Assembly (NCBI RefSeq): GCF_003952385.1 | Contig: NZ_CP034444.1 | Coordinates: 6,151,001-6,215,000 of the forward strand | Direction of reading: 5' to 3' | Length of the DNA stretch: 64,000 nt | Origin: Mesorhizobium sp. M1D.F.Ca.ET.043.01.1.1 | GTDB taxonomy: Bacteria > Pseudomonadota > Alphaproteobacteria > Rhizobiales > Rhizobiaceae | In this document: piece after piece, positions 38,798-46,995 of the stretch | How the letters are laid out: each line of letters starts with the position of its first letter | Position numbering within the stretch: position 1 is the first letter of the stretch | Position numbers and translations under genes: made by a program | Notes under the pieces: model-generated | What the model was told of the DNA's origin: nothing | What the model saw: the letters and a program-made list of their open reading frames with translations, nothing else | Database searches by the model: none

Positions 38798-38815
38798 GCG
38801 ATCTCTCCGTCGGGA

Positions 38816-38835
38816 TATAAAGACTTCTTTATATC
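38816..38835. promoter_or_regulatory. Palindromic operator ATATAAAGA-N2-TCTTTATAT
   Basis: A perfect 9-bp dyad with a CT spacer, 19 bp upstream of the methyl-THF methyltransferase start. With its flank it matches the element at 54053-54072 over 31 bp with one mismatch, on the opposite strand. It resembles what I recall of the SahR (ArsR-family, S-adenosylhomocysteine-responsive) operator of alphaproteobacteria; the regulator assignment is unverified. Confidence 0.6.
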
Positions 38836-38891
38836 GTTATCTGGTCTCTTTCAAGCGGAAGGGTGCAGGCAGCGCCCTTAGACACTAAGTT

Positions 38892-38941
38892 AATCTATAT
38901 CGTTGTCCCAAAACCGGTTCCCGCTTTTGGGGCGACATACA
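38892..38941. repeat. Rhizobial palindromic repeat (short version)
   Basis: GTTGTCCCAAAAC and GCTTTTGGGGCGACAT form an inverted repeat around CGGTTCCC, immediately after the MetF-like gene stop. It is the relative of the repeat at 29341 and may stop MetF-like transcription ahead of the methyl-THF methyltransferase promoter. Confidence 0.55.
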
Positions 38942-40033
38942 TCAATGCGCGGTCTTCACCATATCCACCTGGGTTTCGGTAATTTCGTCATGCAGGATGT
39001 GGTCGAGCCGCTCGGCGACGATCTGGTCGTCGCGGCGGATCTCCCGCTTCCAGGGCCGGCGGCCTTTCAGCACGCCGGATTCATCGACGATCTCGGCGAC
39101 ATACTCTTCCTGGCGGTAGGCCATCACATGGACGCCAGCGACGCCCGGGATTTCCTTCACCTCGTTGATGATGTCGATGCAGAGCTGCTTGCCTTCCTTC
39201 TTCTGGTCCTGCGCGCCTTCGAGCCGCTTGATCACCGCATCGGGGATATGGATGCCCGGCACGTTGGAGCGGATCCATTTCGCCGTCTTGGCGGAAGCGA
39301 GCGGCCCGACGCCGCACAGGACGAAGACCTTTTCCGTATGCCCCAAGTCCCGCGCCTTCTGCATGAAGGTTTTGAACATCGGCACGTCGAAGCAATACTG
39401 CGTCTGTACGAACTGCGCGCCGGCGGCGATCTTCTTGCCGAGATGGATCGGGCGGAAATCGAAGGGCGGCGCGAAGGGGTTGACGGCGGCGCCGAGGAAG
39501 ACCTGCGGCGGCGTGGTCAGCTTGCGGCCGGACAGGAACTTGCCGTTGTCGCGCATGATGCGGATGGTTTCGAGCAGCGACATGGAATCGAGGTCGAACA
39601 CCGGCTTGGCGCCCGGCTGGTCGCCGGCCTGCACGCCGTCGCCGGTGAGGCACAGCATGTTGGCGACGCCCATCGCCGCGCCGCCCAGCACGTCGCCCTG
39701 GATGGCGATGCGGTTCTTGTCGCGGCAGGCGATCTGCATGATCGGGGCATAGCCCATGCGGGTGAGCAGGGCGCAGATGCCGACCGACGACATGTGGCAG
39801 TTGGCGCCTGAGGCGTCGACCGCGTTGATGGCATCGACCCAGCCGTCGAAGATCTTGGCGCGGTTGTAGACGTCTTCCGGGTCGGCGCTGTCGGGCGGGT
39901 TGAGCTCGGTCGTCACCGCGAACTCGCCGCGGCGCAGCACGCGCTCCAGCCGGCCGCGCGAGGTGTGGCCGGGCAGGGGATCGAGCGGCAGGTGGATGCC
40001 GGCCGGGTTCTCGTCGCGCTGGCGGGCGCTCAT
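38942..40033 (-). CDS. Methylenetetrahydrofolate reductase-like (MetF family)
   Basis: The 363-residue protein has the MTHFR barrel (FAVTTELNPPDSADPEDVY near residue 38, MLCLTGDGVQAGD near 142, GAQFVQTQYCFD near 212). MTHFR interconverts methyl-THF and methylene-THF with flavin. In this cluster it would most plausibly run toward methylene-THF, feeding corrinoid-derived methyls into central C1 metabolism, with the adjacent Fe-S protein as electron partner. Start overlaps the upstream gene by four bases. A biosynthetic MetF role for methionine is possible. Confidence 0.9.
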   Translation of the reverse strand: MSARQRDENPAGIHLPLDPLPGHTSRGRLERVLRRGEFAVTTELNPPDSADPEDVYNRAKIFDGWVDAINAVDASGANCHMSSVGICALLTRMGYAPIMQIACRDKNRIAIQGDVLGGAAMGVANMLCLTGDGVQAGDQPGAKPVFDLDSMSLLETIRIMRDNGKFLSGRKLTTPPQVFLGAAVNPFAPPFDFRPIHLGKKIAAGAQFVQTQYCFDVPMFKTFMQKARDLGHTEKVFVLCGVGPLASAKTAKWIRSNVPGIHIPDAVIKRLEGAQDQKKEGKQLCIDIINEVKEIPGVAGVHVMAYRQEEYVAEIVDESGVLKGRRPWKREIRRDDQIVAERLDHILHDEITETQVDMVKTAH

Positions 40034-40629
40034 GCCGAAGCTCCGGTGTTCTGGGGGTTCTGGGCGGTTTCACGTGCTGCAGCGGCCTGCGCGGTTACCC
40101 TGAGCCAGGCCGAGGTTTCGCGCAGCGACTGGTCGACCGGCTTCTGCACGTTGAGGATATTGTCGCCATGCACCATGTTGCGGGAGCCTTCCCAGGCCTT
40201 GACCCAGACGCAGGGCATGTCCGGCTCGACCTCGCAATTGCCGTTGGCGCGCACGCCGCCGCAAGGGCCGTTGCGCAACTGCTTCGGGCAGTTCATCGGG
40301 CACGACATGCCGGTCGAGGAGAGGATGCACTGGCCGCACATGCGGCAGTCGAACATGAAGCCCTTGACGCGTTTCTCGACGAATTTGACGGGGACCTCGA
40401 CACGGCCGTAGCCGATGCCTTTCCACAAGGGATGCAAGAGCAGGAAGACGTCGGCGAACCTGCTGTAGAACCATTCGAGCAATCGCGAGTGCCGGATCGA
40501 CCACAATCGCACGGCAAAAGTGCGCTGGACGCGCCGCTGCGGCGACACGTCGGCAGGCTTGTAGTCGGACTTCGGCGCTGCCTTCTTGACCAATGTGGCC
40601 TGGGTAACCGCCGGCTGCTTCTCAGACAT
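40030..40629 (-). CDS. MTHFR C-terminal Zn/Fe-S domain protein
   Basis: A 199-residue protein with eight Cys (C95, C98, C101, C110, C114, C123, C132, C140) in a CRMCGQC ... CPMNC ... GPCGG pattern. This is the MTHFR_C (methylene-THF reductase C-terminal) family, found as a partner of MetF in organisms whose reductase lacks a nicotinamide site. It probably carries Fe-S or Zn and feeds or receives electrons. It overlaps the MetF-like gene by four bases and the small gene upstream by eight. Confidence 0.88.
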   Translation of the reverse strand: MSEKQPAVTQATLVKKAAPKSDYKPADVSPQRRVQRTFAVRLWSIRHSRLLEWFYSRFADVFLLLHPLWKGIGYGRVEVPVKFVEKRVKGFMFDCRMCGQCILSSTGMSCPMNCPKQLRNGPCGGVRANGNCEVEPDMPCVWVKAWEGSRNMVHGDNILNVQKPVDQSLRETSAWLRVTAQAAAARETAQNPQNTGASA

Positions 40630-40924
40630 TTTCTTTCCCGCCAGCCTTGACCAGAGCGACCAGCCGCTCGCGGTCGTATTTCGCGTCGAGTTCGTTGAAC
40701 GCCTTCTCGACCTCGGCTTCGATGTCGTCGCCGACCGGAACCGGCTCGGCCTTGCGCCATTCGGCCAGGTAATCGTCGGTGCCGCCGGCGCCGGTGCGCA
40801 TGGCGCACATGTCGATCGCCTCGGTGAAGCGCAGCGGCAGCTCGCGCTTGGCGTTCTGCCGGCCCTTCTTGACGATGACCTGCGCAGGGATGTCGCGCCA
40901 ATAGACGACGATCAGATCGGCCAT
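40622..40924 (-). CDS. Virulence_fact family small protein, function unknown
   Basis: The 100-residue protein starts MADLIVVYWRDIPAQVIVKK; the WRDIP and RTGAGGTDDYLAEWRKAEP segments are family features. Pfam names the family Virulence_fact, but its biochemical role is unknown. I start at 40924 after AAGGAG; the upstream 15 residues are dropped. It is the first gene of the operon with MTHFR_C and MetF, with eight bases of overlap, so it is most likely a part of the methylene-THF system rather than a virulence factor. Confidence 0.82.
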   Translation of the reverse strand: MADLIVVYWRDIPAQVIVKKGRQNAKRELPLRFTEAIDMCAMRTGAGGTDDYLAEWRKAEPVPVGDDIEAEVEKAFNELDAKYDRERLVALVKAGGKENV

Positions 40925-41058
40925 GAAACTCTTGCTCCTTGATGCTGCGAGCATTGCCGCAAGCGCCATGAGGCCGCTTGTTATGGGACGACGCGCGCGC
41001 CTTCAAAAGCGACGCAGCCGATGACGAAAAGCGAACGCTGAAATTCGACGCCGGCTGA

Positions 41059-41850
41059 TTACCAGACGCGCTTCGTCAGACCCGTCCAGAGATAGAACCA
41101 GATCGTCGGGTGGTACCATTGCTTCGACGGCAGGCCGGGATCGATCGTCGCAAGCTTTCCAGCCACCGCGTCGCTCACCGCCTCGGCGCAGATGTCGCGT
41201 GAAAACGCCGCCTGCCGCAGCGCGTAGCTGGCGATGGTGTCGCCGTGCTTCGGCTTGCCGCGCGCCTGCTTCAGCACGCCGCCGGTGTCGACGCCGGCAT
41301 CGACCAGATGTACGGTCGTGCCGAAATTCTCTGGATCGCCAGAGGCCAGAGCCCAGTAGCCGCCATTCATGCCGCGATATTTCGGCGCGATGCCGGCGTG
41401 GTAGTTGAGCACCGGGCAAGGCATGTTTGCCAGAGTGTCCTTCGACAGCAGCCGGCAACCGGCGAGCAGCACGACGCCCGGCCTTATCTTCCGGATCGTC
41501 TCAAGACATTCCGGTCCGTCGGCGGAAGGCACATGGACGATCGCCTGGCCGGGGCGAGGCTCGGTCTCGAGCTTCTCCTTGGCGACCAGGCGCGCGGCGT
41601 GACCGGCAAGGAAGCGCTTGCCGAGCCTGGTCAGCACCATGGTGCCGAGCTGGCCGATGGCCGAGATCCAGCCCTGGCGGCGGGCGCGGCCGAGCAGCAA
41701 ACGCTTTTTCGATTCAGGCGTTTCGAGGATGACGCTGACGGGGCCGGCGCGATCGGCAAGCGCATTCACGATGGCCCAGATATGGGGACCGCCTTCCGTG
41801 ACGACCACGATCGGTCGAGGACTGGATTCCAACGCTGCCACGGCAAGCAC
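41059..41850 (-). CDS. Formyltransferase-family protein
   Basis: The ~263-residue protein has the formyltransferase active-site layout: an Asn-x-His (LNYHAGIAPKYRGMNG near residue 148) and an Asp in HLVDAGVDTGG near 182. It would transfer a formyl group from 10-formyl-THF to an amine, probably on a sugar or peptide, though the acceptor is unknown. The start is uncertain: GTG 41850 or GTG 41841, with no strong ribosome site. Located next to folate genes but on its own. Confidence 0.8.
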   Translation of the reverse strand: MLAVAALESSPRPIVVVTEGGPHIWAIVNALADRAGPVSVILETPESKKRLLLGRARRQGWISAIGQLGTMVLTRLGKRFLAGHAARLVAKEKLETEPRPGQAIVHVPSADGPECLETIRKIRPGVVLLAGCRLLSKDTLANMPCPVLNYHAGIAPKYRGMNGGYWALASGDPENFGTTVHLVDAGVDTGGVLKQARGKPKHGDTIASYALRQAAFSRDICAEAVSDAVAGKLATIDPGLPSKQWYHPTIWFYLWTGLTKRVW

Positions 41851-41927
41851 CCGCTCTGAAAACCGGGCGGATGCTATGCGGGGTGGGTTAATCCTTGGTG
41901 TGCCAGGAGCCCGTCAGGACGCTCTCC

Positions 41928-42503
41928 TCAGCGCTTGAATTCCATGATGTCGAGCTTCGATTCGTAATAGGGCGCGGGGAATTCGATGCGCCATTCGGTG
42001 GCGCTGTTGCGGAAGGCGTAGCCGACCTGGTCGCTTTCGGGACCGCTGCCATAAGGCTTGGCCTTGTCGTCATTGACCGAGAAAGAGCCGAGATAGATGG
42101 CGCGCTTCTCGCCGTCGTCGAAGAAGCGGCCCATCGTGCGCTGCGAGCCGCTGGTCTTTTGCAGCCGCCAGCCGGAGCCGTCGTCGGTCACCTTGCATTT
42201 GAACCAGCCATAGATGACGAGCGGGCTCAAGCCGCCGGCCTTGATGGTGCGGCATTTCCAATTGCCGGTCAGATCCTTGTCGGAGAAGGCGATCAGCGGC
42301 TTGGCGAGCAGCGCGTCCAACTGCTTCACCTCGGCCGGATCGCCGGCCTTCGCTTCCTCGAGGGCGACCTTGCGCGTCTCGCCATATTTGTCGAGCCGCG
42401 CCTTGTCCGCGGCGGTGATCAGCTTCTGTACCTCGCCGTCGGCATGGGCCGGCAGGGCGAAGCCGATCAGGCAAAGAGCGGCAAGCAGGAGGCGAGGGGT
42501 CAT
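41928..42503 (-). CDS. Exported DUF4893-like protein
   Basis: The 191-residue protein has a signal peptide (MTPRLLLAALCLIGFALPAHA) and a mature region with WKCRTIKAGG, GWFKCKVTDDGSGW and a C-terminal EWRIEFPAPYYESKLDIMEF. This looks like DUF4893, a periplasmic family of unknown role. The assignment to that DUF is from memory. It is divergent from the following epimerase. Confidence 0.72.
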   Translation of the reverse strand: MTPRLLLAALCLIGFALPAHADGEVQKLITAADKARLDKYGETRKVALEEAKAGDPAEVKQLDALLAKPLIAFSDKDLTGNWKCRTIKAGGLSPLVIYGWFKCKVTDDGSGWRLQKTSGSQRTMGRFFDDGEKRAIYLGSFSVNDDKAKPYGSGPESDQVGYAFRNSATEWRIEFPAPYYESKLDIMEFKR

Positions 42504-42627
42504 GGATGCGTTTTCCCGGGTCGGTAGCTGGAGCAGTTGTTTGGTCTTCTGGCGTACAACTTACCGGTTCGCGGGCTGCTGTCAGCCATGCTTAACAGCG
42601 TTGGGAGCGGAAATGGCGGTTTGATCG

Positions 42628-43542
42628 ATGCGTATCTTGCTCACAGGATCGTCCGGCTGGCTGGGCAGTGCGCTTGGCCCCCGGCTCGACGCGCTCGGCC
42701 ATGAGGTGATCGGCCTCGATCCTGTTGCCTCGGCGCGCACGCAAGTCGTCGGCTCGATTGCCGACCGCGAGCTCGTCTTCGGAACCGTCCGCGAGCACCG
42801 CATCGAAGCTGTCATTCACAGCGGCGCGCTGCACAAATCGAACATCGAACATTACGAGAATGCGGACTTCGTCGCGACCAATGTGCAAGGGACGCTGAAC
42901 CTGCTCGACGCAGCGGTGGCGTGCGGCATCGACCGTTTCGTCTTCACCTCGACGACATCGCTGATGATCTCGCAGGCGATTCGCGCCGGTTTCCAGGGCG
43001 GCGCGCGCAAGGCTGCGTGGTTGACCGAGGACATGTCGCCCGAGCCGCGCAACATCTATGGCGTGACCAAGCTTTCGGCGGAGCATCTTTGCCGTCTTTA
43101 CCACATCGAGCATGGGTTGCCGGTCGTGGTGCTGCGCACGGCGCGCTTCTTTCCCGAGGCCGACGACATGGCGCATGCCATCGAGCAGTCGGACGCCAAC
43201 ACCAAGGCGAATGAATTGCTGTTCCGCAGGCTGACGGTCGAGGACGCGGCCGAGGCGCATGTTCTGGCGCTGGAGAAGGCGCCGCAGCTCGGCTTCGACC
43301 TGTTCATCGTCTCGGCGCCGACTCCGTTCCGGCCGGAAGACTGCGCCGAGCTGATCGCCGACGCGCCGGCCGTCGTCGCGCGCTATTTCCCGGATTACCC
43401 GAGGCTCTATGCGAGGAAGGGGTGGACGATGTTCTCCTCGATCGACCGCGTCTACGACCCGTCGCGGGCGAGGGAGAAGCTGGGCTTCGTCTGCAAGACG
43501 AGTTTTGCCGATGTGCTTGCAGCGCTGGAAGCGGAGGCGTGA
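42628..43542 (+). CDS. NAD(P)-dependent sugar epimerase/dehydratase-like (extended SDR)
   Basis: The 304-residue protein opens with the Rossmann motif TGSSGWLGSAL (residues 6-16) and has the active site YGVTK near residue 147. It belongs to the extended SDR group and could act on a nucleotide sugar or a carbonyl compound. Neither neighbour names the substrate. The ORF is complete and normal in composition. Confidence 0.87.
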   Translation: MRILLTGSSGWLGSALGPRLDALGHEVIGLDPVASARTQVVGSIADRELVFGTVREHRIEAVIHSGALHKSNIEHYENADFVATNVQGTLNLLDAAVACGIDRFVFTSTTSLMISQAIRAGFQGGARKAAWLTEDMSPEPRNIYGVTKLSAEHLCRLYHIEHGLPVVVLRTARFFPEADDMAHAIEQSDANTKANELLFRRLTVEDAAEAHVLALEKAPQLGFDLFIVSAPTPFRPEDCAELIADAPAVVARYFPDYPRLYARKGWTMFSSIDRVYDPSRAREKLGFVCKTSFADVLAALEAEA

Positions 43543-43548
43543 AGGTAG

Positions 43549-44178
43549 TCAGGCGCTGGCCGCCGCCCGCGCCAGCTCGGCCGTCAAATCGCCATAACCG
43601 GTCGCACGGCGCTCATAGGCGAGGCCGAGCAGGGCGGCAGCCTTCTCCGCGACCTTGTCGAGTTCCGGATCGTCGGTCTGGGCGAGATAGATCAGCTTCT
43701 CGTAGTTGCCGAAATAGTCCTTGATCAGCTCCGGATGCCTGTCCAAGCCGAGCGGCTTGATGAAGAAGGCCTCGAACTGGCGGCAGAGGAAGTCGGTCAT
43801 GTAGAACGACATCATGTCGCCGTCGGCGACCTTCGCATAGGCGTCCATGCCTTGGTAGAAGGCAAAGCAGTGCGGGCCTGCCATGCGCTCGACGCCGTGC
43901 TTCTCGATCACGCGGTCGAGCAGGCCGCCGGTGCCGCAGTCGGCATAGCCGACGAAGATGTGCTTGTAACCGTCCGCCTTCGCCTTCGCGATCGCCTTGT
44001 CCATCGCCGGCGCGATGCGGTCGGGATAGAAATGGAACTCTGCCGGCAGGCAGGTCAGCTCGAGATGGTCGAGCTTTAGCTGTTGCTTGACGGCCAAAAC
44101 TTCGCGCGCAATCATCCCGCAGGCGATGACGAGCAGCCTGTCTGTTTGATTCGGTTCCGTTTTTTGCGTTTTGACCAA
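43549..44178 (-). CDS. DUF1638 protein
   Basis: The 209-residue protein has conserved segments LLVIACGMIAREVLAV, FVGYADCGTGG and YFGNYEKLIYLAQTDDPEL, hallmarks of DUF1638. It shares genome context with corrinoid and methyltransferase genes in other bacteria as I recall it, and here it lies beside the corrinoid protein. The Cys in YADCGTGG and the paired Cys near the start could bind metal. Function is unknown; it deserves to be counted with the methyl-transfer system. Confidence 0.85.
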   Translation of the reverse strand: MVKTQKTEPNQTDRLLVIACGMIAREVLAVKQQLKLDHLELTCLPAEFHFYPDRIAPAMDKAIAKAKADGYKHIFVGYADCGTGGLLDRVIEKHGVERMAGPHCFAFYQGMDAYAKVADGDMMSFYMTDFLCRQFEAFFIKPLGLDRHPELIKDYFGNYEKLIYLAQTDDPELDKVAEKAAALLGLAYERRATGYGDLTAELARAAASA

Positions 44179-44232
44179 GTCGGGCCGGCTTTCGCTGCGG
44201 GGCGCTAATTTCTGTCCAGGGAGACACCATCC

Positions 44233-44369
44233 ATGAAACTGCTACGCATCGCGCCGATGGCCATCCTTGCCTGCGCGCTTGCACTCACGGCTTGCGCCAA
44301 CACCATCCGGGGCGTCGGCAAGGACGTCAATCGACGGCAAGGGCGGTCAAAGACACTGTCGCCAACTGA
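44233..44369 (+). pseudogene. Entericidin-like lipoprotein gene with a single-base frameshift
   Basis: The 5' part encodes a lipoprotein signal ending LALTACANTIRGVGKDV, the entericidin EcnA/B pattern (lipobox LTAC). After GTCAA (about 44330) the frame slips. The +1 reading of the next bases gives STARAVKDTVAN then TGA at 44367-44369, the expected entericidin end. As written the gene runs on to 44439, translating through a terminator hairpin. One missing base explains it. It could be a true mutation or a sequencing error. Confidence 0.7.
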
Positions 44370-44396
44370 TTCAGTCTCGTCCATCATCTGGGAACA

Positions 44397-44426
44397 AAAA
44401 AGCCGCGCTGCAAGGCGCGGCTTTTT
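44397..44426. terminator. Bidirectional rho-independent terminator
   Basis: AAAAAGCCGCGC and GCGCGGCTTTTT form a 12-bp perfect stem with a six-base loop, T-rich on both strands. It lies between the entericidin gene (+) and the corrinoid-protein gene (-), serving both ends. Confidence 0.9.
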
Positions 44427-44448
44427 CGATCCATCCTGATGCCTTGGG

Positions 44449-45147
44449 TCAGGCGGTAGCGCGAACGTTGTGCTTGCGCTTCATGAAATCCTTGGCGGTC
44501 TCGACGGCAACCGCCGCGTCGCGGCAATAGGCGTCGGCACCGACGGCCTTGCCGAATTCCTCGTTGAGCGGCGCGCCGCCGACCAGCACGACATAGTCGT
44601 CGCGGATGCCCTTTTCCTTCATCGTGTCGATGACGACCTTCATGTAGGGCATGGTGGTGGTGAGCAGCGCCGACATGCCGATGATGTCGGGCTGGTGCTG
44701 CTCGATCGCTTCGAGATATTTCTCGACGGCGTTGTTGATGCCGAGGTCAATGACGTCGAAGCCGGCGCCTTCCATCATCATGCCGACGAGGTTCTTGCCG
44801 ATGTCGTGGATGTCGCCCTTGACGGTGCCGATCACCATCTTGCCCTGCTTCGGCGCGCCGGTGGCGGCGAGCAGCGGGCGCAGGATGGCCATGCCGGCCT
44901 TCATGGCGTTGGCCGACAGCAGCACCTCCGGCACGAACAGGATGCCGTCGCGGAAATCCTCGCCGACGATGCGCATGCCTTCGACCAGGGCTTCGGTCAG
45001 CACCTTGTAGGGCGCCCAATTGCGCTCAAGAAGGATATGGGTGCCTTCCTCGATCTCTTCCTTAAGCCCGTCATAGAGGTCGTCGTGCATCTGCTGCACA
45101 AGCTCCTCGTCGGAAAGCTCGGAAAGGATGATCTCGTCGTCGGACAT
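44449..45147 (-). CDS. Corrinoid protein, methyltransferase cognate (MtbC/MttC-like)
   Basis: The 232-residue protein has an N-terminal helical cap of about 85 residues and a C-terminal B12-binding domain. The cobalamin signature GDIHDIGKN is at residues 111-119, with His114 as lower cobalt ligand. It would shuttle the methyl group from the MttB-type demethylase to the methyl-THF methyltransferase and be reactivated by the ASKHA protein. AAGGAG precedes ATG 45147. It is divergent from mttB and shares its promoter region. Confidence 0.95.
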   Translation of the reverse strand: MSDDEIILSELSDEELVQQMHDDLYDGLKEEIEEGTHILLERNWAPYKVLTEALVEGMRIVGEDFRDGILFVPEVLLSANAMKAGMAILRPLLAATGAPKQGKMVIGTVKGDIHDIGKNLVGMMMEGAGFDVIDLGINNAVEKYLEAIEQHQPDIIGMSALLTTTMPYMKVVIDTMKEKGIRDDYVVLVGGAPLNEEFGKAVGADAYCRDAAVAVETAKDFMKRKHNVRATA

Positions 45148-45240
45148 TTTTCTCGGGCTCCTTGCTGCTCGGAATGACTGCGGCAGCCTAAAAATCGATG
45201 CGCCAATACCTAACCCGCGAGGGCGAGGTAGCCATAGCTG

Positions 45241-45305
45241 ATTTGCGACTTCCCGCAAAAGGAAAGCGACTGAAAAGTTGGCGCTTTTCTTGTCGATTTT
45301 GCGAC
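45241..45305. promoter_or_regulatory. Triple GCGAC motif in the corrinoid protein/MttB divergent promoter
   Basis: ATTTGCGAC (45241-45249), AAAGCGAC (45263-45270) and TTTTGCGAC (45297-45305) lie between the two divergent genes; a partly palindromic AAAGCG ... CGCTTT pair includes the middle copy. The same core precedes the GbdR-like regulator. Confidence 0.4.
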
Positions 45306-45420
45306 AGCCGTTGGCGCTCACGGGCCGTTTCGAATAGGGTGCATGGCTACGATCCGGCGAGAAGCAGCGGTATGCGGCCGCGAGCGAATTCATTCAGCAC
45401 GGTTTCAGGGAAGAACGATC

Positions 45421-46995
45421 ATGAGCGAGAACGCGGCAGTCGAGCAGGAGCCGACAGGCGGACGGCGCGGACGCGGCGCAAGCAGCGGCGCGGCGGCGCG
45501 GCGTGCGGCGCGCTCGGGCGGCGGGCCGGGCACCCAGCTCACCTACATCAAGCGCAAGATCAACGTCTATGAGGTCCTCAATGAGGAAGGCCTGGCGCTG
45601 ATCGAGAAGAACACCGACACGGTGCTGGAAGAGATCGGCATCATCTTCCGCGACGACGCCGAGGCGCTGGCGCTCTGGAAGGAAGCCGGCGCCGACGTCA
45701 AGGGCGAGCGCGTGCATTTCCCCAAAGGACTCTGCCGCTCGCTGCTCAAGACCGCGCCTTCGATCTACACCCAGCATGCGCGCAATCCGGAGCGCTCTGT
45801 GCAGATCGGCGGCAATGCGACTGTCTTCGCCCCGGTCTACGGCCCGCCCTTCGTGCGCGATCTCGACGGCAATCGCCGCTACGCCACGATCGAGGATTTC
45901 CAGAATTTCGTGAAGCTCGCCTATATGGCGCCGTCGATCCACCATTCCGGCGGCACGGTGTGCGAGCCGGTCGACGTGCCGGTCAACAAGCGCCATCTCG
46001 ACATGGTCTACTCGCACATCCGTTATTCGGACAAACCGTTCATGGGCTCGGTCACCGCGCCGGAGCGCGCGGAAGACACGGTGGCGATGGCCAAGCTCGT
46101 GTTCGGCGACGATTTCGTCGAGAACAACACGGTGCTGACCAGCCTGATCAACGCCAACTCGCCGATGGTGTTCGACGAAACGATGCTCGGCGCGCTGAAA
46201 GTCTATTCGCGCCACCACCAGGCCTGCATCGTCACGCCGTTCATCCTGGCCGGCGCGATGAGCCCGGTGACGGTCGCCGGCACGCTGACACAGGTGCTCG
46301 CCGAAGTGCTGGCCGGCGCCTCGTTCACGCAGCTCATCCGCCCCGGCGCGCCGGTGCTGTTCGGCACCTTCGCCTCGTCGATTTCGATGCAGTCGGGCGC
46401 GCCGACCTTCGGCACGCCGGAGCCGTCACTGGTCTCCTATGGCGCGGCGCAGCTTGCCCGTCGCCTCGGCTTGCCGTTCCGCACCGGCGGCTCGCTCTGC
46501 GCCTCGAAGATCCCGGACGCGCAGGCGGCCTATGAGAGCGCCAACACGCTGAACTCGACGATCCTTGCCGGCGCCAATTTCGTGCTGCATTCGGCCGGCT
46601 GGCTCGAGGGCGGTCTCGCCTCCTGCTATGAAAAATTCATGATGGACATCGACCAGCTCGGCATGCAGCAGAAATTCGCAGAGGGCGTCGACCTGTCCGA
46701 AAACGGCCAGGCGATGGATGCCATCCGTCAGGTCGGTCCGGGCAGCCATTATCTTGGCTGCGACCACACGCAGGCGAATTTCCAGACGGCCTTCTACCGC
46801 TCCAACATCGCCGACAACAATTCCTACGAGCAGTGGCTGGCCGAGGGTGAGAAGACCGCGCCGCAGCGCGCCAACGAGCTTGCCCGCCGCTGGCTGGAAA
46901 GCTACGAGGCGCCGCATCTCGATCCGGCGATCGACGAGGCGCTGAAGGACTTCATCGCCAAGAAGAAAGCCTCGATGGCCGACGCCTTCACTTGA
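45421..46995 (+). CDS. Trimethylamine methyltransferase (MttB)-family, non-pyrrolysine, likely betaine demethylase
   Basis: The 524-residue protein is a full MttB-family TIM barrel (segments SGGTVCEPVDVPVNKRHLD, ILAGAMSPVTVAGTLTQ, HSAGWLEGGL). There is no in-frame TAG, so it belongs to the non-pyrrolysine branch that demethylates glycine betaine, proline betaine or carnitine rather than trimethylamine. The first ~35 residues are a basic tail (GGRRGRGASSGAAARRAAR) before the core. I start at ATG 45421 after CAGGGAAG. It faces the corrinoid protein gene. Confidence 0.93.
   Translation: MSENAAVEQEPTGGRRGRGASSGAAARRAARSGGGPGTQLTYIKRKINVYEVLNEEGLALIEKNTDTVLEEIGIIFRDDAEALALWKEAGADVKGERVHFPKGLCRSLLKTAPSIYTQHARNPERSVQIGGNATVFAPVYGPPFVRDLDGNRRYATIEDFQNFVKLAYMAPSIHHSGGTVCEPVDVPVNKRHLDMVYSHIRYSDKPFMGSVTAPERAEDTVAMAKLVFGDDFVENNTVLTSLINANSPMVFDETMLGALKVYSRHHQACIVTPFILAGAMSPVTVAGTLTQVLAEVLAGASFTQLIRPGAPVLFGTFASSISMQSGAPTFGTPEPSLVSYGAAQLARRLGLPFRTGGSLCASKIPDAQAAYESANTLNSTILAGANFVLHSAGWLEGGLASCYEKFMMDIDQLGMQQKFAEGVDLSENGQAMDAIRQVGPGSHYLGCDHTQANFQTAFYRSNIADNNSYEQWLAEGEKTAPQRANELARRWLESYEAPHLDPAIDEALKDFIAKKKASMADAFT

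Noticed and set aside
38942..40033. MetF as simple methionine biosynthesis gene
   Set aside because: Its overlap with the MTHFR_C partner and location in the corrinoid cluster fit a catabolic role better, although a dual role cannot be excluded.
45421..46995. Pyrrolysine-containing trimethylamine methyltransferase
   Set aside because: There is no in-frame TAG and no pyl genes are visible in the window, so it is treated as the non-pyrrolysine branch.
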